From NCBI GenBank assembly GCA_904066235.2, contig CAJFCV020000003.1:7192001-7256000 (forward strand): DNA of 64,000 bases, read 5' to 3'. Numbering within the stretch: the first letter of the stretch is position 1; every line of letters starts with the position of its first letter. This document shows positions 21,800 through 35,881 of the stretch, in pieces. The notes below the pieces were generated by a model. That model was not told the DNA's origin and ran no database searches. It saw only the letters and a program-made list of their open reading frames with translations. The position numbers were made by a program, and so were the translations under genes. The DNA is from Bursaphelenchus xylophilus (Eukaryota; Nematoda; Chromadorea; Rhabditida; Aphelenchoididae).

Positions 21800-23546
21800 T
21801 TAACGAGGTATAATGCTGGCAGTTCCAGTAATAATCGAGACCTGAGTGCTTTTTTGATTGCCGTAGGCCTTGCATTTCCCACAACTCAATCTCTCCATTA
21901 AAGTTCGACGATAGGGGGTGACCAGAACCAGGGAAAGAGTCGCATTTAAAGTGGGATGCCATGATAATGGAGTGGTGATAAAAGCGCCAGTGAACTTAAA
22001 ATTAAATCCCAAAACAATGGAAGCGAGTAATAAGAGCAATGGGAAGGTCCCACAAACCATCGCTGTCCCGGTCTGAAGGATTCGTATCAAAAATTATTAA
22101 GTTAAAACATAGGAGATTTAATTGTAATACAGCCCACACAAAATTAAAAAAATTACCTGAGCAATTAGATTTCTTGTGAACTGGCGTTGTAAGCTTTTTG
22201 TTTTGTCGGTCACAAATCTTGATTTTACATTTGCTTGAAGATAGTTGAGAATTACATAGTAAAACTCTACTAGATGGCAGGCAGTGAGCAGAATTACGCA
22301 CACAGGGACAAAGGCAATGGTGTATGGGTTATACTGAAATTAGTAACATTGTTAGTAGACAGTAGTAACGATTATATTAGAGCAATCGGTGTAAAATAAA
22401 GCGTTAGACGAAGAATTGTCACAACTTCGACGAAAACGTAGATATTAGGCCCATTGGCCGTCCAAAAATTGCCAGCGCATACCGCGCGAGGCAGGCAGCG
22501 CGGCGGGCAATTGGTAGAAGTTTTCAACCAGCAATAAACGCACCTCGGCTAGGCCTCATTGGTCACGTTATCGCCTCTGCGCAAAGCTGAAGACAAATGT
22601 AAAAGGAAAACGAAGATGACCTTTGAAACAGAGAAGTGAAATGGGTTCACTTCGAAAGCGAGAGAGAAGAGAGGCGAAATCATAAGCAGAGAAAAAGAGA
22701 ACAGGATTGCGTAATATAAATAAATATAGTGTTGAAAATAGCGACGCCTCACGATCGTCAGTTGCAGTGTCAAATTGGCGTCCAGAAGACTTTATGCTCT
22801 GAGTAGTAATAAACTCGCGTTTGGAAGATTCGCATATCAGCCTTTTCAATTTGAGCAAAATGACGCCAATTTGACTCTACTTGATGTCAAGTTGACGTCA
22901 GATCGACAAAAACTCCGTCAAATTAACAACACTATTAAAACCAATTGTAAGAAAATAAATAGAATTGACCATTACCAATGTAATCATGTAAATGAAGACC
23001 CCTCCATCGCTCGGCGAATGCCATGTTGGATCGAATTGCTCCATATAAAACGAAGCTCCTTTCTTCATCGTACTCACCATAGCGACTGCCAAGAAAATGG
23101 ATAAAAAAGAGGAAAGGCTGACTGCAAACAACATGTTCCATAGGAAATGTTTAACCGAAGTTGATGGATTTGCAATGATCTTAAGGCGATAATAAAACTG
23201 AGGGGGAAGAATGATCATATTCTGGAACATGACGATAAAGTGGACGGTCATTAAAATGGGGTGGAAAAAGAAGGGAAGATAGGGCTCCACTCCATAGGAT
23301 ACGAAGTAGGCAGTGCTGTTGTAGATATAGGTTTGCTGAAAAGAAAAATAACCAAAGGCGTTCACCTACATGTTGCATTGTAACCTCAAAAATACAAGAG
23401 CATAAGTCTTGTATTGTAGTCGCAATGAGCAGATGAGAAAACGCCTTTGCTCTCGACTTTGTAGTCAACACAACCCATAATAGTAATCCATTTAAAACAA
23501 CTCCCAAAGATGCACTTGAGAAGGATATGACCCATGGAATGTACAT
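21800..23546 (-). CDS. nematode serpentine chemoreceptor (Str-superfamily type), receptor 1
   Basis: Four exons (23370-23546, 22976-23335, 22157-22333, 21800-22072) give 328 residues with seven hydrophobic spans. TM1 has SLGVVLNGLLLWVVLT, with the conserved Asn. A short basic loop follows (TKSRAKAFSHLL). The C-terminal end has the nematode-receptor pattern LNATLSLVLVTPYRR (Pro-Tyr-Arg after TM7). In the known superfamily these receptors act mostly in ciliated sensory neurons and detect odorants or pheromones through G proteins; the ligand is unknown. Its 642-base second intron carries repeat copy b and dispersed-repeat copy 3. Splice positions match those of the receptors at 27339 and 49935. 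Confidence 0.87.
22442..22714 (-). repeat. ~270-base repeat, copy b (intron of chemoreceptor 1, inverted)
   Basis: Reverse-complement match to 20543-20815 with only scattered differences, for example CCACGCTGCC versus the complement of GGCAGCGCGG. Both copies lie in introns of neighbouring convergent genes, about 1.6 kb apart, in the correct arrangement to pair as an inverted repeat. Confidence 0.85.
22809..22935 (+). repeat. dispersed 'TTGACGTCA' repeat, copy 3
   Basis: It shares ACTCGCGTTTGGAAGATTCG, GATGTCAAGTTGACGTCA and CTCCGTCAAATTAACAAC with the copy at 2680-2812, in the same order and over the same length. It overlaps the 5' end of the second intron of chemoreceptor 1 and has no coding potential. 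Confidence 0.75.
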
Positions 23547-26500
23547 TCACAACAATTACATAACTCCTGGTGTTTTCTGGATTCCTAGACTTTTATACCA
23601 GTGTTTTTTCAGAGCAGGTGTTACTACGAAATTAATGTCATCAAAGATTTCTTTTCTTATAATCATAGGGCGAATAATTTTTCTTGCATTAAAGTACAGT
23701 AATTTTTGAAGGGAAAAAAGTTAAAGACACACAGAAACAGGGATCTGTTATAACAGTCAAGTCGGGAAGTTTGGGATTTCCAGAATGGGAAATTTCTACT
23801 TGTTAATGCGACTTTGTTTCTACAAAAACAATTTAGAACAAAGCGCAAAATGTTTCTTTACTTTGCCGACTTCATTTGCTACGTTTCTTCGCTCAAAAAT
23901 CTTTAAGGACTTTGGTTGCACAAACTACGAACTCGAATTCTCAGACTATGATGGGGCCTGAGAGATCACCAATATAACTGAAGAAATTTGACTAAAAAAT
24001 TATTTTTTTAAAATCCAGTTGACCTCATCGCATATGCATGAACTCTGATAAATTAGTCTACCTCGATTTCAAACTATATTGACAGGTGTATAGAACATGA
24101 CTTTGATTTCTAGCTTGATGTCCTTCTAATTACAGTAATCCTGTTCAAATGTTCAATTTAAGCCACGGATATTTGTTAAATTTATATTGTGTATAAGCAG
24201 TTTGTTAACAATGCCGACCGTGCCTAACTTGCCCCCAGGGAATTATGGTCATAAAAATATTCTAAAAATATTAAGCCACGAGTTTTATTTTGATTAAAGA
24301 GATCTCCAAAATGTGCTCTAGTGGTATTTATTAGTAGCTTGTTAAAGAATATACGATAGAACATATTAAATGAAATAATTAGAGTAAATGGTAGTCCTAT
24401 TGGATGCTCGATGGGGAATTACCCGGAACTTTCTTCACCCAACCCGCCTTTTTCCTCTTCTCAATTAGGGGTTCTTTATTTATCCTTGTCATACATATTT
24501 TCGTACGTTGCATGGAAAACACGTGTTAAGGCAAAGGGCTTGATAAAATTATAAATGTTACAGTAGTCTCCCTTCTAACTCACTTCCGGGATAGTTAATT
24601 TCAAGGTATTTAAGGTTGACTGGGAATAAACGCTGGGTGTATCGATGATGAGAAATATGGAAAGATGTGTGGGTTGTCTTCCCACCTGTCATCCGGGCCC
24701 TTTGAATGCAATTTTAAAATTTGAAGCTATCAATGGCTTTGATGCTTGAGAGTAACTTGGGGGACATTACAACACTTGACACTAGTCTTTAATTCCGTTA
24801 CTACAGGGAAGGGTATCTTTGAGGCCGGTTTGAATTGGTTATAACTTCTTTAGTTTTGGACCGAATTTTAAGATTTTTTTCTTCCTTGAATCCTCATACT
24901 TTCCCGTTTATTTGATACAAAATCTGTGAAAAATTTCGCCTTCATGGTGAAGATTAAAAAGAGAATGTCGGAAATCCGTTGTATTTTGCGTGGCAATCCA
25001 ACAACCTTACAGTGTTGTGCAGAATAGGACGGAATCAAGAAATAAAAAGAACTCCTGCGTGATGAAACCGCATTGATATCAATAGTTTGTACATCCGCAA
25101 AATTGAGGCAATGTTTTCAGCTGATATACAAAGACAGAATTTTCCAAGAAGCTAAAGACAAGCCAAAAAATTTTTGTTTCTCAACTTATCCCGTCTGCGT
25201 GTCTTTTAAAGGCTTGAATTAATGATAACTTTTTCCACCTCTTTGGCGTGAATGCGGAGAAAAAATTTTCTGCAAACTCTCAGAGTCCAAACCTTGTGAT
25301 TACAGTATCCTTGCAAACGACCTTGTCATCTTTTTGCTTTGATTTCCTTACTCTTTTAATTGCCATGCTCGAATCAGAAGCCATTCTCAGAAACTCTAGG
25401 GGGTGAGGCGACGTATTCTATTTATGTATGTATTTAGTTTGGGGCTCTATGTTTACAAATTGATAATCTAAACCTATTCATTTCGAATACAAATCCCTTG
25501 CCAAAGTGGGAGTGACAAAAGTTTGCTCGGCGTGTAAATTGGAATACTCTCTAATGAATCGGAAAAGATGATTCTGGCATTAGAGTCGTGTTTTGTAACT
25601 TGGATTGGAGTCTTTCAAACCTGTTGATGGCCAAATTTAAATCAATTGGGGTTGGTGATGTTTGGCGAAAGCACATGCTTGAAAGAAGCGAAGAGTGGGC
25701 TGAGAACGAATGTCCTAACGTGAGAGTAACCCCTAAGGGCATGATGATGATTGCATTCATTGCATACGACAATAAATGTTTTTATGTAGTTTGGTTGAAA
25801 CATGTATTGACTTTGTTTTATACGGAATATACGTTCACATTAAATGCAAACCCCAAAGTTTGTATTTTTTTATAATTAATTCCATACGATAAATCCCTCA
25901 GGCGACTTGCTAGTCAAACTACACAGACTTTGTTTCTTTTTCAGTTTGCAAGTGGACCTTAGGAAAAAGGCAAAGCAAATTTCACCCTCTAGTAGTTTTA
26001 TGTATTAAATAATATACCTGTAGTTAATTCACTTTTATCGGCCAATTAAGGCATTTTGATGGTACCTTAGAAAAATCACGTGGTACACTGATTGCGAGGC
26101 TTTCTGATGACTATATACAATCTAAATTGGGAATAAAAAAATCCTAGAGGTTCTTAAAACCTTGCCTAGCATATTACCCTGTAATAAAAGTTGTAGCACA
26201 CTCATAGCAAAGTACGATAACTCAATCTGCGTCAAATCCTGATCCCGAATATTTTTCTGATTGTGAGACTTTACACTTCTGCCTTTGAACCGTGTTTTTT
26301 ACTTTTGAACTTTTGTTTATTTTAATCAAACGGAATTTTTACACATAAGAAGGGAGGGCCATGGCATGAGGTGTCGTGTTATAGCCCTTCAAATTCAACT
26401 TGACATTTGTAGCTCTTCCGTTTATAACTGGCATGAACACGCAAATTCGACAAAACGTTTTTACAGTTTTATGGCTTTGTAGTTTTTAAGTACATTTACA

Positions 26501-27338
26501 GTTATTCCACTGAATGAAGTCATTTTGTTGTAACAAGCCTACAGTTCATCCTAAAGGGCGTTCAAAAGTTTATTTAAATTATCCTTTTTTTTATCCTGTC
26601 ATTCCCCTGATTAAAATACCAAAATTTCCCTGAAGCATTTTCTTACCTGATCTGTCTTACTAATCATTTCTCCCAATTTAAATGATTAAATTGCAGCTTG
26701 TTAGATTTGGTGATCCCTCGCCCACAGTCCACGATTCTTAAATAAAATTTTAAGGCCCTCAGGGGAAGGGGGTTGTAGCGTTAACGATCGCGAGAGAAGT
26801 CAAAAGGGACGTCTGACACTCATTAGTGTAACACTTGGAGCACCATATGAACAAATAGTTTGGGACTTTTTCGGAAATGATTATATTATGGTGCGTTAAG
26901 GTTTCCCAGAAACATACGATGGCTGCCATTATTAGGCACCAAATAAATAGCTGCAAACTTGTTTTCTTTTCATTAATCGGCCATTTGAATTGACAAGTCC
27001 GCGCTTGCAATTAAGTATTTTTGAAAAAATATCCGAATGAAAAGTTAACGAAAGTGTCAAGAGAAAGTCTCGAGGTTCAAAGACGCAGCCAAGTCTTTCG
27101 GTTCTTATTCTTGGAGTTTGTTTCACCGCCTTAGAATACTGTAATTGACGTTTGTTGCGATTTTTCCATGTTATCAGTTACTGTAACATGTTATTTCCTT
27201 TCCAATATATAGGATGTTTTGTGTGCTTTGCAAACTTCACAGTGATCAGTTTTTTAGCTTTGGTTGCTTTATTCGACACTTTTGCGCTCTTAACAAGAAC
27301 TGATGACATGTTGACACATTAATAATCATGTACTTTAG
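23547..27338. other. 3.8 kb intergenic region between two divergent chemoreceptor genes
   Basis: No convincing gene. An open frame at 25588-25875 lacks splice context and homology and is rejected. The region is AT-rich and has several TACAGTA-type motifs (23695, 24132, 24562, 25304, 27138, 27180). It would hold the promoters of the receptors transcribed to either side. Confidence 0.5.
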
Positions 27339-28748
27339 ATGGATTTTCTGACAGCATTTTGGTGGTCTGATTCCATAGGATCGTTCTTCGGGATCTTCCT
27401 CAATCTCCTCCTCATCATGGCCATTGTGCGAACTTCTAAGGATGGATTCCACTCCTTCTCTTACCTTGTTTTAGCGTCATCTGTAAACGATATGTTATTC
27501 TCGGCATATGCTCTGCTTATTCAACATGTAAGTTGAACACTTTACTTTGTATCGCGCGCCAATTTTTGAAATAAAAACAGGATAATTTTGACACCTCAGA
27601 GAACTCTTTTATTGATCAGTTTTATTAAATTTCAGTTAGTAAAAATCGACGATGGAGTGATTTACTCGTTTCCCCGGGGAGTCGAGAAGTTTGTTCCCGA
27701 GGAATGGCTACCTGTATTTGCATTTTTCCATCTCTTTACAATCACGAATACAATCACAACACAGCCAGCGATCTACCAATACAAGTATCTGATCGTTTCC
27801 TCTCTGGGGTAGGTCTTTTATTTATCATTTTTACCTCTCAAAACTGTTGAAATTACTCAAAAAACTCAAATTTATCTCTGTACATTTGTCATCTTACTGT
27901 CCGTTCAGGCATGCTCCATCGCCCTGGAAACTGATCCGAAACCTTTTTTTCGCCGCTCTCGGAGCTTGCGCTACTGGTTTAGCTTTTGCGATGTCGACGA
28001 TGAAAACAAAGGAGCATGGATACGATTATTATGTGCACCGATTGACTCCTCTGTGGTTTAACAGCGATGGATCCACAGATTTCAAGTACGCCGCTGATTG
28101 GTCGGACTCGATTACTAAGATCTACTTCTTAACTGTGTGCATTGTATGCACTCTGGCCAATGTTCTTACTTTGTATTACATCATGGCGGCGATGAGAGCG
28201 GTCCATACAACGGTGAAGACGGTCAGCTCAAACACAAAGGCGTTGCAGCGACAGTTCACAAAAGCACTGATCAGTCAGGTGAGATACCAGTTAAAACAGG
28301 CACTTATGGGGCATCAGTATAATTTTCCTTCTCATTATTAGATAACTCTATGATTCGTCGGGGTTGATGGTTGAGCCGTAAATTGCATTTTTTTTCAAAA
28401 TTTTACAGTATGTGTTCCACAAGCCCAATATTAATCCCAATTATAATCTTTCAGACCATTGTCCTAACCTTGTTCGCCATGATCCCAGCCTCATTCTACA
28501 TGGGAGCTCTGGCTTTCAAAATGCAATCAGAGTATATCGGAATCATCGTGATGTGGCCGTTATCCTACTTCTCGGCCGTCAACGCCACTCTCCCCTTAAT
28601 CTTCATCCGCGCTTACCGCGGATTTATCTTGAATTTGGTGGGAATCAAGAGCAAGATGGACAAGATCTCGCCATCCTCAGAAAAGATGACCGAAAATACG
28701 AAAACGAACAAAACAATCTCAGTGGAAAAGGGTAAAAACACTATTTAA
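27339..28748 (+). CDS. nematode serpentine chemoreceptor (Str-superfamily type), receptor 2
   Basis: Four exons (27339-27527, 27636-27808, 27909-28278, 28455-28748) give 341 residues with seven spans. TM1 contains GIFLNLLLIMAIVRTSK; the TM2-3 region ends in LLIQH at a splice site shared with receptors 1 and 3. A conserved ITTQPAIYQYKYLIV segment follows. TM7 reads YFSAVNATLPLIFIRAYRGF, with the typical Asn/Pro and a final AYR. A TACTTTAG acceptor lies directly before the ATG, so a spliced leader may be added with no 5' UTR. It is closest in sequence and exon lengths to receptor 3 at 49935 (exon 1 is 189 and exon 2 is 173 in both). Ligand unknown. Confidence 0.88.
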
Positions 28749-31700
28749 TCGACCGAACTATTGTAATACTGTAATAATCAAATGAATACTGTTGTATAAG
28801 CAACCTCAGCTTTAGACAATTCCTTTGGCAATAACTTTCACCGAAATAAAGACGAATAATTGACTTGTTTTTACTGTGTAAACATTAACAAACCTTGAAA
28901 CGGCAATCTGAATAAAAATGTTTTTGAGAAATGGGCTAGAAAGAGGGCTTAATTGGGCTTGGAGCCTGGCCTGGGCACGGGAAAACACTCAAAGTTTCTT
29001 TTTCAAGCTTTTGAAAACTGTTATTATGCAATCTGGTGATGGAATCGGCCTTATTTCTTCTAAATTTAGTCGAACATCCATTTTGAAGATTCTCCCAACT
29101 CCTCCAAGCTCTGTAAATAGTAATTTAAGTTCTCCAAGTTGTACTCTGTACCTGGGATTGTTAAAAAGAGCAAAAGTCAGGCCAATTAAGAGGTATATCA
29201 GCCTAATGGGGGGTTAGGTTGGCCTGCATTATGCTTATAAATACTTTCAAACCATAAAAAGTATTGACTCTTCGTTGTAATTTCTTGCTTGTAAACCTGT
29301 TATATCTTGTTTTTACCAAACTTTTTGACAAAACTTTTACAAACAAAAAAAGGCGAAGAGAATCGACGGATCGTCAAGTTCCGCTTAGAATCCTAATAAA
29401 GCGCGAACAAAGACTGTTTATCAGCCTGGATTCGGCAGATCGGGGAAGCTTTGACTCTCTTTGTCACCACTTTGGAACTCCCTAATTCTGTCATTTACAG
29501 TCTTGTTTTTACAATATTCCGAGCTTGTTTTTAAAGTTTTCAGGGCTGGGTTTGCTGTAAATTCTTGAATTTTAAAGCTTTTACATTGCTTTATACGGTA
29601 TTACTATTACATCCCTGAGGTTCCAGTTCTACTCTCGGTTCTCTCAAGAATGAGCAAAGTTTTGTAATAATGTTATTTCTTCTACAATTTTAGTCCAAGT
29701 TTTGTCAAGTTGCCCATTACCGACTACAATACAACTTTGTATGTCATTACTAGTCCATTATATTTATAGTTTTGCGGCGTCTTCACGCTCTTTTTTTGTT
29801 TTACTTTTTCCCATGCAAATTTTCGCAAGCCCGTAAGTTTTTGTTAATTTGATTTTGAGCTTTGGTTTCGGTTATTCGCGCAAAGTAGGTTAATTAGCAA
29901 TATTTTATGATCTACGGGGATCTCATGAAGCAGGAATCAAGTTAGCCGGGGAGTCAATTAGTCTGAGAGTACTGTAAATTCTTTTTTAACATTTTTTTGA
30001 ACCGTCATAGACTCTTTTCTCTTTGTTTTTAACCTACGAAATATTATTTCTTGGTGGTTTAACCCAAAAAAGTGTTAAAGCGGACAACGAAAAAGTTACA
30101 GTAACCTCCACTTTTTCCAAGTTTTTCATTTCTTCGAACTTCCTCAAATTTTTTATTTTCCTCAGATCCGCATTTTCCCTGCGCGCAGACACCTGTTCCC
30201 AAAGAGAAAAGGATCTGCAGAAAAGGGTTAATCACCTTCTCCTATCATTGTTGACAGTTTGACACAAAACTTTTCGCGAAAATATTTCTGGTTTTTCGAA
30301 GTTTTTTTTTGTAATTTTGTAATCGCGACTATTGCAAGTTCTCAGCGAAGTAATTTTGATTTACAAACACGTTACAGTAGCACAACCTTATTCGAGGAAT
30401 TTTGCATCTTCCTGGGTTTGCATTATTTTTAAATTAAGAAAAAAGTAATGTCTGAAGCGAGTGCTATGTGGGGAGTTACCAAAAGGACCGTTTACTCTGT
30501 GTTCGCTGTTTTTGAAAAGTTTATTTTACAGCGAAAAAGGGAAATACGGTAATATTTTACAAGCATAGTAATGATCTTTACTTTACCCATCACAAAGTCA
30601 GTGATGGTAAAAAGAACTGTCAACAAGTCCGCTTTTTATCTTTACAAAATTTTGAAAATAATATAATTAAAAATGGTTTAACAGTAGCGTTAAAGTAGAT
30701 GTTTTTGAAACTGTGTAACCGCGATATGTTCTACAAAACTATGTTTGATTGGGCCACCTTCTTTTGAAGAGTTCAAAAGTTTGTTTATTTCGATTTCTGT
30801 TATCTAAAGTTGAAATTATAATCTTCGGAACCTTGAAACTGCTTTGGGGTTGTACTGTTTTAGATATTTGCAAGTTCCAAATGTGATGTTTAGTAAAAAT
30901 GATGTGAGTTATCGGAGTTTTGGCAAGGTTTATTTTGATGATAATGATGAAGGTTTTTTCTCCCGCGCCGTTCTTCTCTATGCCATTAATCACGCGGAAA
31001 AAGGTTGAAGCCTGAACAATTTTTTTACGATAGGCTGACGTTGAGAGTAGGCAAAGATTAGCCTTTACCTTCCTTTTATTCGGAACGTATTTGTTACATA
31101 ATTTTAGCTTTTGTCACAACTCATCGTATTTTACTTAATTTAAGATCAAAAAAAAAACTATTGATAACCACCATCGCTATAACTGTACTTTGTTTTTCTT
31201 TACTATTGCCCCTTATATCCGCAGCATCTCCTTATTTTTTACCGTACTTTGGTCGCCTTCTCCATCAACTGACTCCAAGCTGAGCGAGATCGTTGGGGCC
31301 TTGTTATCGCTCTTGTTTTTCCGCCTTGTGACCGAAACTTAATTCCCTCAGATTGTAATCAATCACGTGTCCATTGTACATTACTTTCGAACATTCCGTT
31401 CTGCGGTAGCCTTTCTCTTATCAGTAAGTATTGGCATTGAAAACCTTAACTAAACAACTTTATGCATTGATAAGTAAGGGGCATGTGTTGATAATTGAGG
31501 GGTCCTACGAGCTTTAACTACCTTTATTTTTGCAGTGGGGGTTACTGTAATTTTGGCCTAATCAATTCTTACTGCGTTTATCATCTTGTGGGTACTGTAT
31601 TTTAACGATGACTAGGTATTATCTTACCCATTGTCTTTGGTTTTGTTTTCCTTGACTATACTACCACCAGTCCCATTACTTCCTATTTACGACGGTTCAA

Positions 31701-34700
31701 ATTTCGATATAACGGCCCAAACTTGACTGTCCGCGATAAAATGTTATTGCACGCCTAAACAAATAAACATGGAGACAATCCGGCTGTGACGCCCCTCGCA
31801 GCCGTTTTTTGTGACAAAATTAAGGATTTGGAAGAAGCTGACATTAAAAATATTAATGGTTCCGAGGACAAAGAGCCCTGGAAAAACTAAATTTGAATAT
31901 TCTTTTCATGGCTAAGCCCTGGACTTGGCAATAATGGCCGCGGAAAGGAGCTTCTCCAAACCTGAAAACGGATACTGTAACGTTTGTTTTCCCCAAAATT
32001 TGAGAGTATTCGGATAAACAACACTTTTATTTTACCTTTGTTTGTTTGTTTTTTAATTTTGAAAATAATTGGGAGCTGCTCCAAAAATAAAATAGACGCC
32101 CAGTTTGGAGCCGAAAACAAGGAATTGAATGACTTGGCAAATAAAGGGGCCACAAAACATCAAATCCTTTTGTTTTTCGGATCGTTCTGTGGCCACATGC
32201 GGGAGTGTTGGGCCAGATATTCTTGGGTAATCTGGATGACTTTTGATGGTAAAAAACAAAGTAATCTTACTTTGTGCATCCCAAAACTTTCCGTTTTTGC
32301 AAAGTTCAGTCATCTTTAATATAATTTTCCGCCTATTCAAACGATTTCCTTTGGTAGCCGCGAATGAATCAGAAAAGGGATGCGCGAACTCGTCGCGCTT
32401 CTGTTTTTTGTTCTAAAATTATAATCAAAACATGGCCATTTGCTCAAAATTATTCATAATTTCATACTTTTTTCATTTTTAAACATTTTTTAAATCGGGT
32501 TACTGTAAGTTGGCTTGTAAGTTTGGGAGATAAGTCATGGCCTCCATTGAAGAGTCATTCTCCGAAATTCGGGATTCAGAATCCCACTTTTTCACTCTTC
32601 AGATTTTTTTACTTTTTTTCGAAGAAAATATTATGAAAAGATTTGTGGGACATTGATCCAAAGTGGTTCTTTAACCCTCGAATTGAATCGAATTTTGAGC
32701 CTCAGGCCAGGCCTTGTTATTGATGAAAAGAAGTTACAGTAACCGGCTTTAGAAAAATGTTGGTAAAGGTCAGAAAAAGTAATCAGAATTTGAGGGACGG
32801 GGCTTTGATTTCGATTATATTATTATTCATCAATTAATTAAGGCTTGCGGCAATTTATTACTAAAAATACAGGCCCCTTTAAAACTAGAAACATAGATCC
32901 CTTTATGGAAACTTTTTCTAAGTTATCCTCTGCCTGTGTTGGGCAAAGAATAATTCAGAAATAATAATTTATTATAATTGTCGCCTTTTATCCGTTATAC
33001 AGAGGCTCCATTTCATTTGCATCCCATCAAAAACTTAAACCCGCGGTTCCCACAAACTTAAGGAACGCTACTTCTTTGGATTCAGCGTTCTTTTGTGGTC
33101 CCCATTTCTGCTACTCTTTCCCTTTCATGCAACACTTTTTTTGGCGATTACTGTTCTTTTCTTTTGTTGTTCGGTTTCTGGACCAGCGCGACTTTTTTCG
33201 CGAAACTTGAGGTTTGGGATAAATGGCATCTGGAAAGATTACTGTACTGTGTATGGGGAATCTGATGTATCTACGCTCGTGCGGGAGATAGATTTGATAC
33301 TTGGACTTAAATTTTATTTTTAGAATCATATAAACGCTGGATTTTTGGTCACACGGTAAGTTTTGAAAAATATTTTTTTCTGGCAATAATCGCAACTTGT
33401 AAAATCGTGCAATTCCGATTGGAAGCTCTCTTTATGAGTCAGTTTGGAATTGTGTTAATGATGCTGAAACAATGTCATTTCACCGTGTCATCCCTTTCCA
33501 ATTTTAAAACGCCCCATTCCTCCCTCCTTTTGCCCCATTTTTGATCCGAATTTACAAAATTTGATGCGATTTCCATCGGAATATTGTAGTAACATACGTT
33601 TCAATAGAAAAGGGAGGAGAGATCTGGAATAATAGGCTGGAAATTGGTCGGTGAGAGGAGAAGAGGAAGCATGGATTCTGAAAAGGATCCAATGGGAAAA
33701 CAAGGTTTCTTTATGTGCTTTTCGGACATTCACAGAGGGCGATCGGATCGCGGCAAGGGAGGTCAGGTTTTACTCTGGATTTAGAGGGTTACGGTAGGTG
33801 TAGATAGTATCATAACTATGATTGTCTTTCGTCTCCAAACATCATCTGCTAATCAGAATCTCCCAATTTCAAGAACTTCCCCGTTACTTCCGTTCGATTT
33901 CCTTTTCCCACCGTACCCGTTATTGTGCCTTGTCATAATCCTTGAATTGTCTGAGGTGGAATAAAATACGAAGAAGGAAGGGATTACCCTGGCTTCACAA
34001 TTTTCTGTTTTCGACAGGCGCCCCCTTCTCTGATATTATCTGATGATGAAAGATCTCCGGCATTGTTGGGATAAATAAGAGCGTCTGAAGTATAATGTTA
34101 ACCCCCGCTATCCTGCACTTGGCTTGTGACAATGGATATTTCAAGGGAAGATTAGGGAAATTTAGGGCTGCTTGTTATGGATAACAACTTTGCATTTAAA
34201 AAAGTAATCAGGATGGTGAACGATGCCAGGTTACTACGTCTTCAAACACATGTTCATGGTATCATGTCATACAAAAGAGACCAATACATTTAACAGATAT
34301 TTAAGATGCCCTCACGCTCAGTTGACGTTATCTACAGTAAGCTTGCCGCCTTTATAGTATTGGAAAAACGTACTGAATGGAAACAAAATCTTAATCTATG
34401 AGCATCTCCTTGCTAAGAGACTTAACGTCGTCTCTTTCCCATCTTAATTTCATCCCCATTATGTTGACATTATATTAGTGCGCATGCTTCAACCAATCCC
34501 CAAATTTGGAAGAGCCAGCGTCTCTCGCTTTCGCCTTTAATCCGACTGGCAAATAAGCGGCGCTCAAGAGTTAAAGGCCCTCAGGCGAATCCGTTTTTCT
34601 TGGGCTTACCAAAAAAAGAACTTGGCTATGAATCTAGGGGAAATTACTGTAACTTCGCGCTTTTTAGCAGAGCTTTTTAATTGCCTTAAGAAGTAAAATT

Positions 34701-35881
34701 GGGTCCAATTCCCCATTACCTAACTGAGGCATTTAACACCCTCCTCTGCAGCCCCTCCACAAGTTATATAGTCCGTCACAAATCTCTTGCTTTAATTAAC
34801 TTTCCGATGTCGTTGAAGAAGCCCCGCAAAGTTGTCGTGTATTAATATCAGGATTAATACCGCCACTTTACTTCGTCGTTGTTGAGGATATGGAAATTTG
34901 TGTGTAGGAGGTTCTGGGAAAAGTTGTAGACGGCCATAAAACACCGTATGCCTCAAAGGCGAATAGTGTGTAGATAACTAAAAGTTTTAGATACAAATGG
35001 ATAGATTTTGATGTAGAAAACAAATATTATAAGCTGACTTTGTTACTACTAACCCTCGCGACCTTCAAATCCCCTGAAGGCCCGAACCAGTTAAGTGGTA
35101 GCCGCGACGAAAAAAAAACTTCTCAAATTTAATAACCTCGCCTTCGGGCGGTGTTAAAAATGCACCTTGCGCGGGAAAAATAAAAATTTTGTTTGAGATT
35201 CCCCTCTTGACATGGCCACAAACCGGTCACTAAAAGTCGGACCGCGCTTGGTTTTAAACTTTTGGCCGATTATTAAGCAGCGATGGTCACAAAAAAAGTG
35301 CGCAATTTTTGAGAAAACCCGATGCTTTTGACCTGAGGGCTTTCCAGGTTGGAGGAGTTTTGTGATTTCCGTAAAATGCATTATCTAAAGACGTTTTTTG
35401 TCGGATTACTTTGCCATCCAGTCCTGATTTCTCAACGTTCTGTAATTTGTTTATTGCTTTGCATAAATTATCTAAATTGCAATGTTTATGGTCATGCTAT
35501 TTGAGAAAGAACAAGATGTTTAGCCGAGTTAAACCGCTTCCATTTACAGATTAAGCGAGCATTCATAAGCATCGTGGAATAGCGGGCCTTATACCCCAAA
35601 ACTTTGTGGACATTTATGTATGAGAGACCCGGCCAATCATCTAAAGAGCTCTATAGTTTTCCACGTAACATTTCTCGGATATCTGGGGTCTGAAAGCCGA
35701 TCTTTTCTTAATTTTATTATTTATTTTAATTGAATTTTGATGAAAGGTCATGGGGGATATTGGACTTTTTTTATATAAAATGTTGTGCTATTAACCACCC
35801 CGAGTAAGTAAATCGTACAGAACAAAAAAGTTTACAAAGATTTGGCATAAGGTTCGAATAGCATTAGCACAAAAAAATAAA

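Noticed and set aside
25588..25875. 95-codon + strand open frame with a charged centre
   Set aside because: No splice sites, start context or recognisable domain; surrounded by non-coding sequence.
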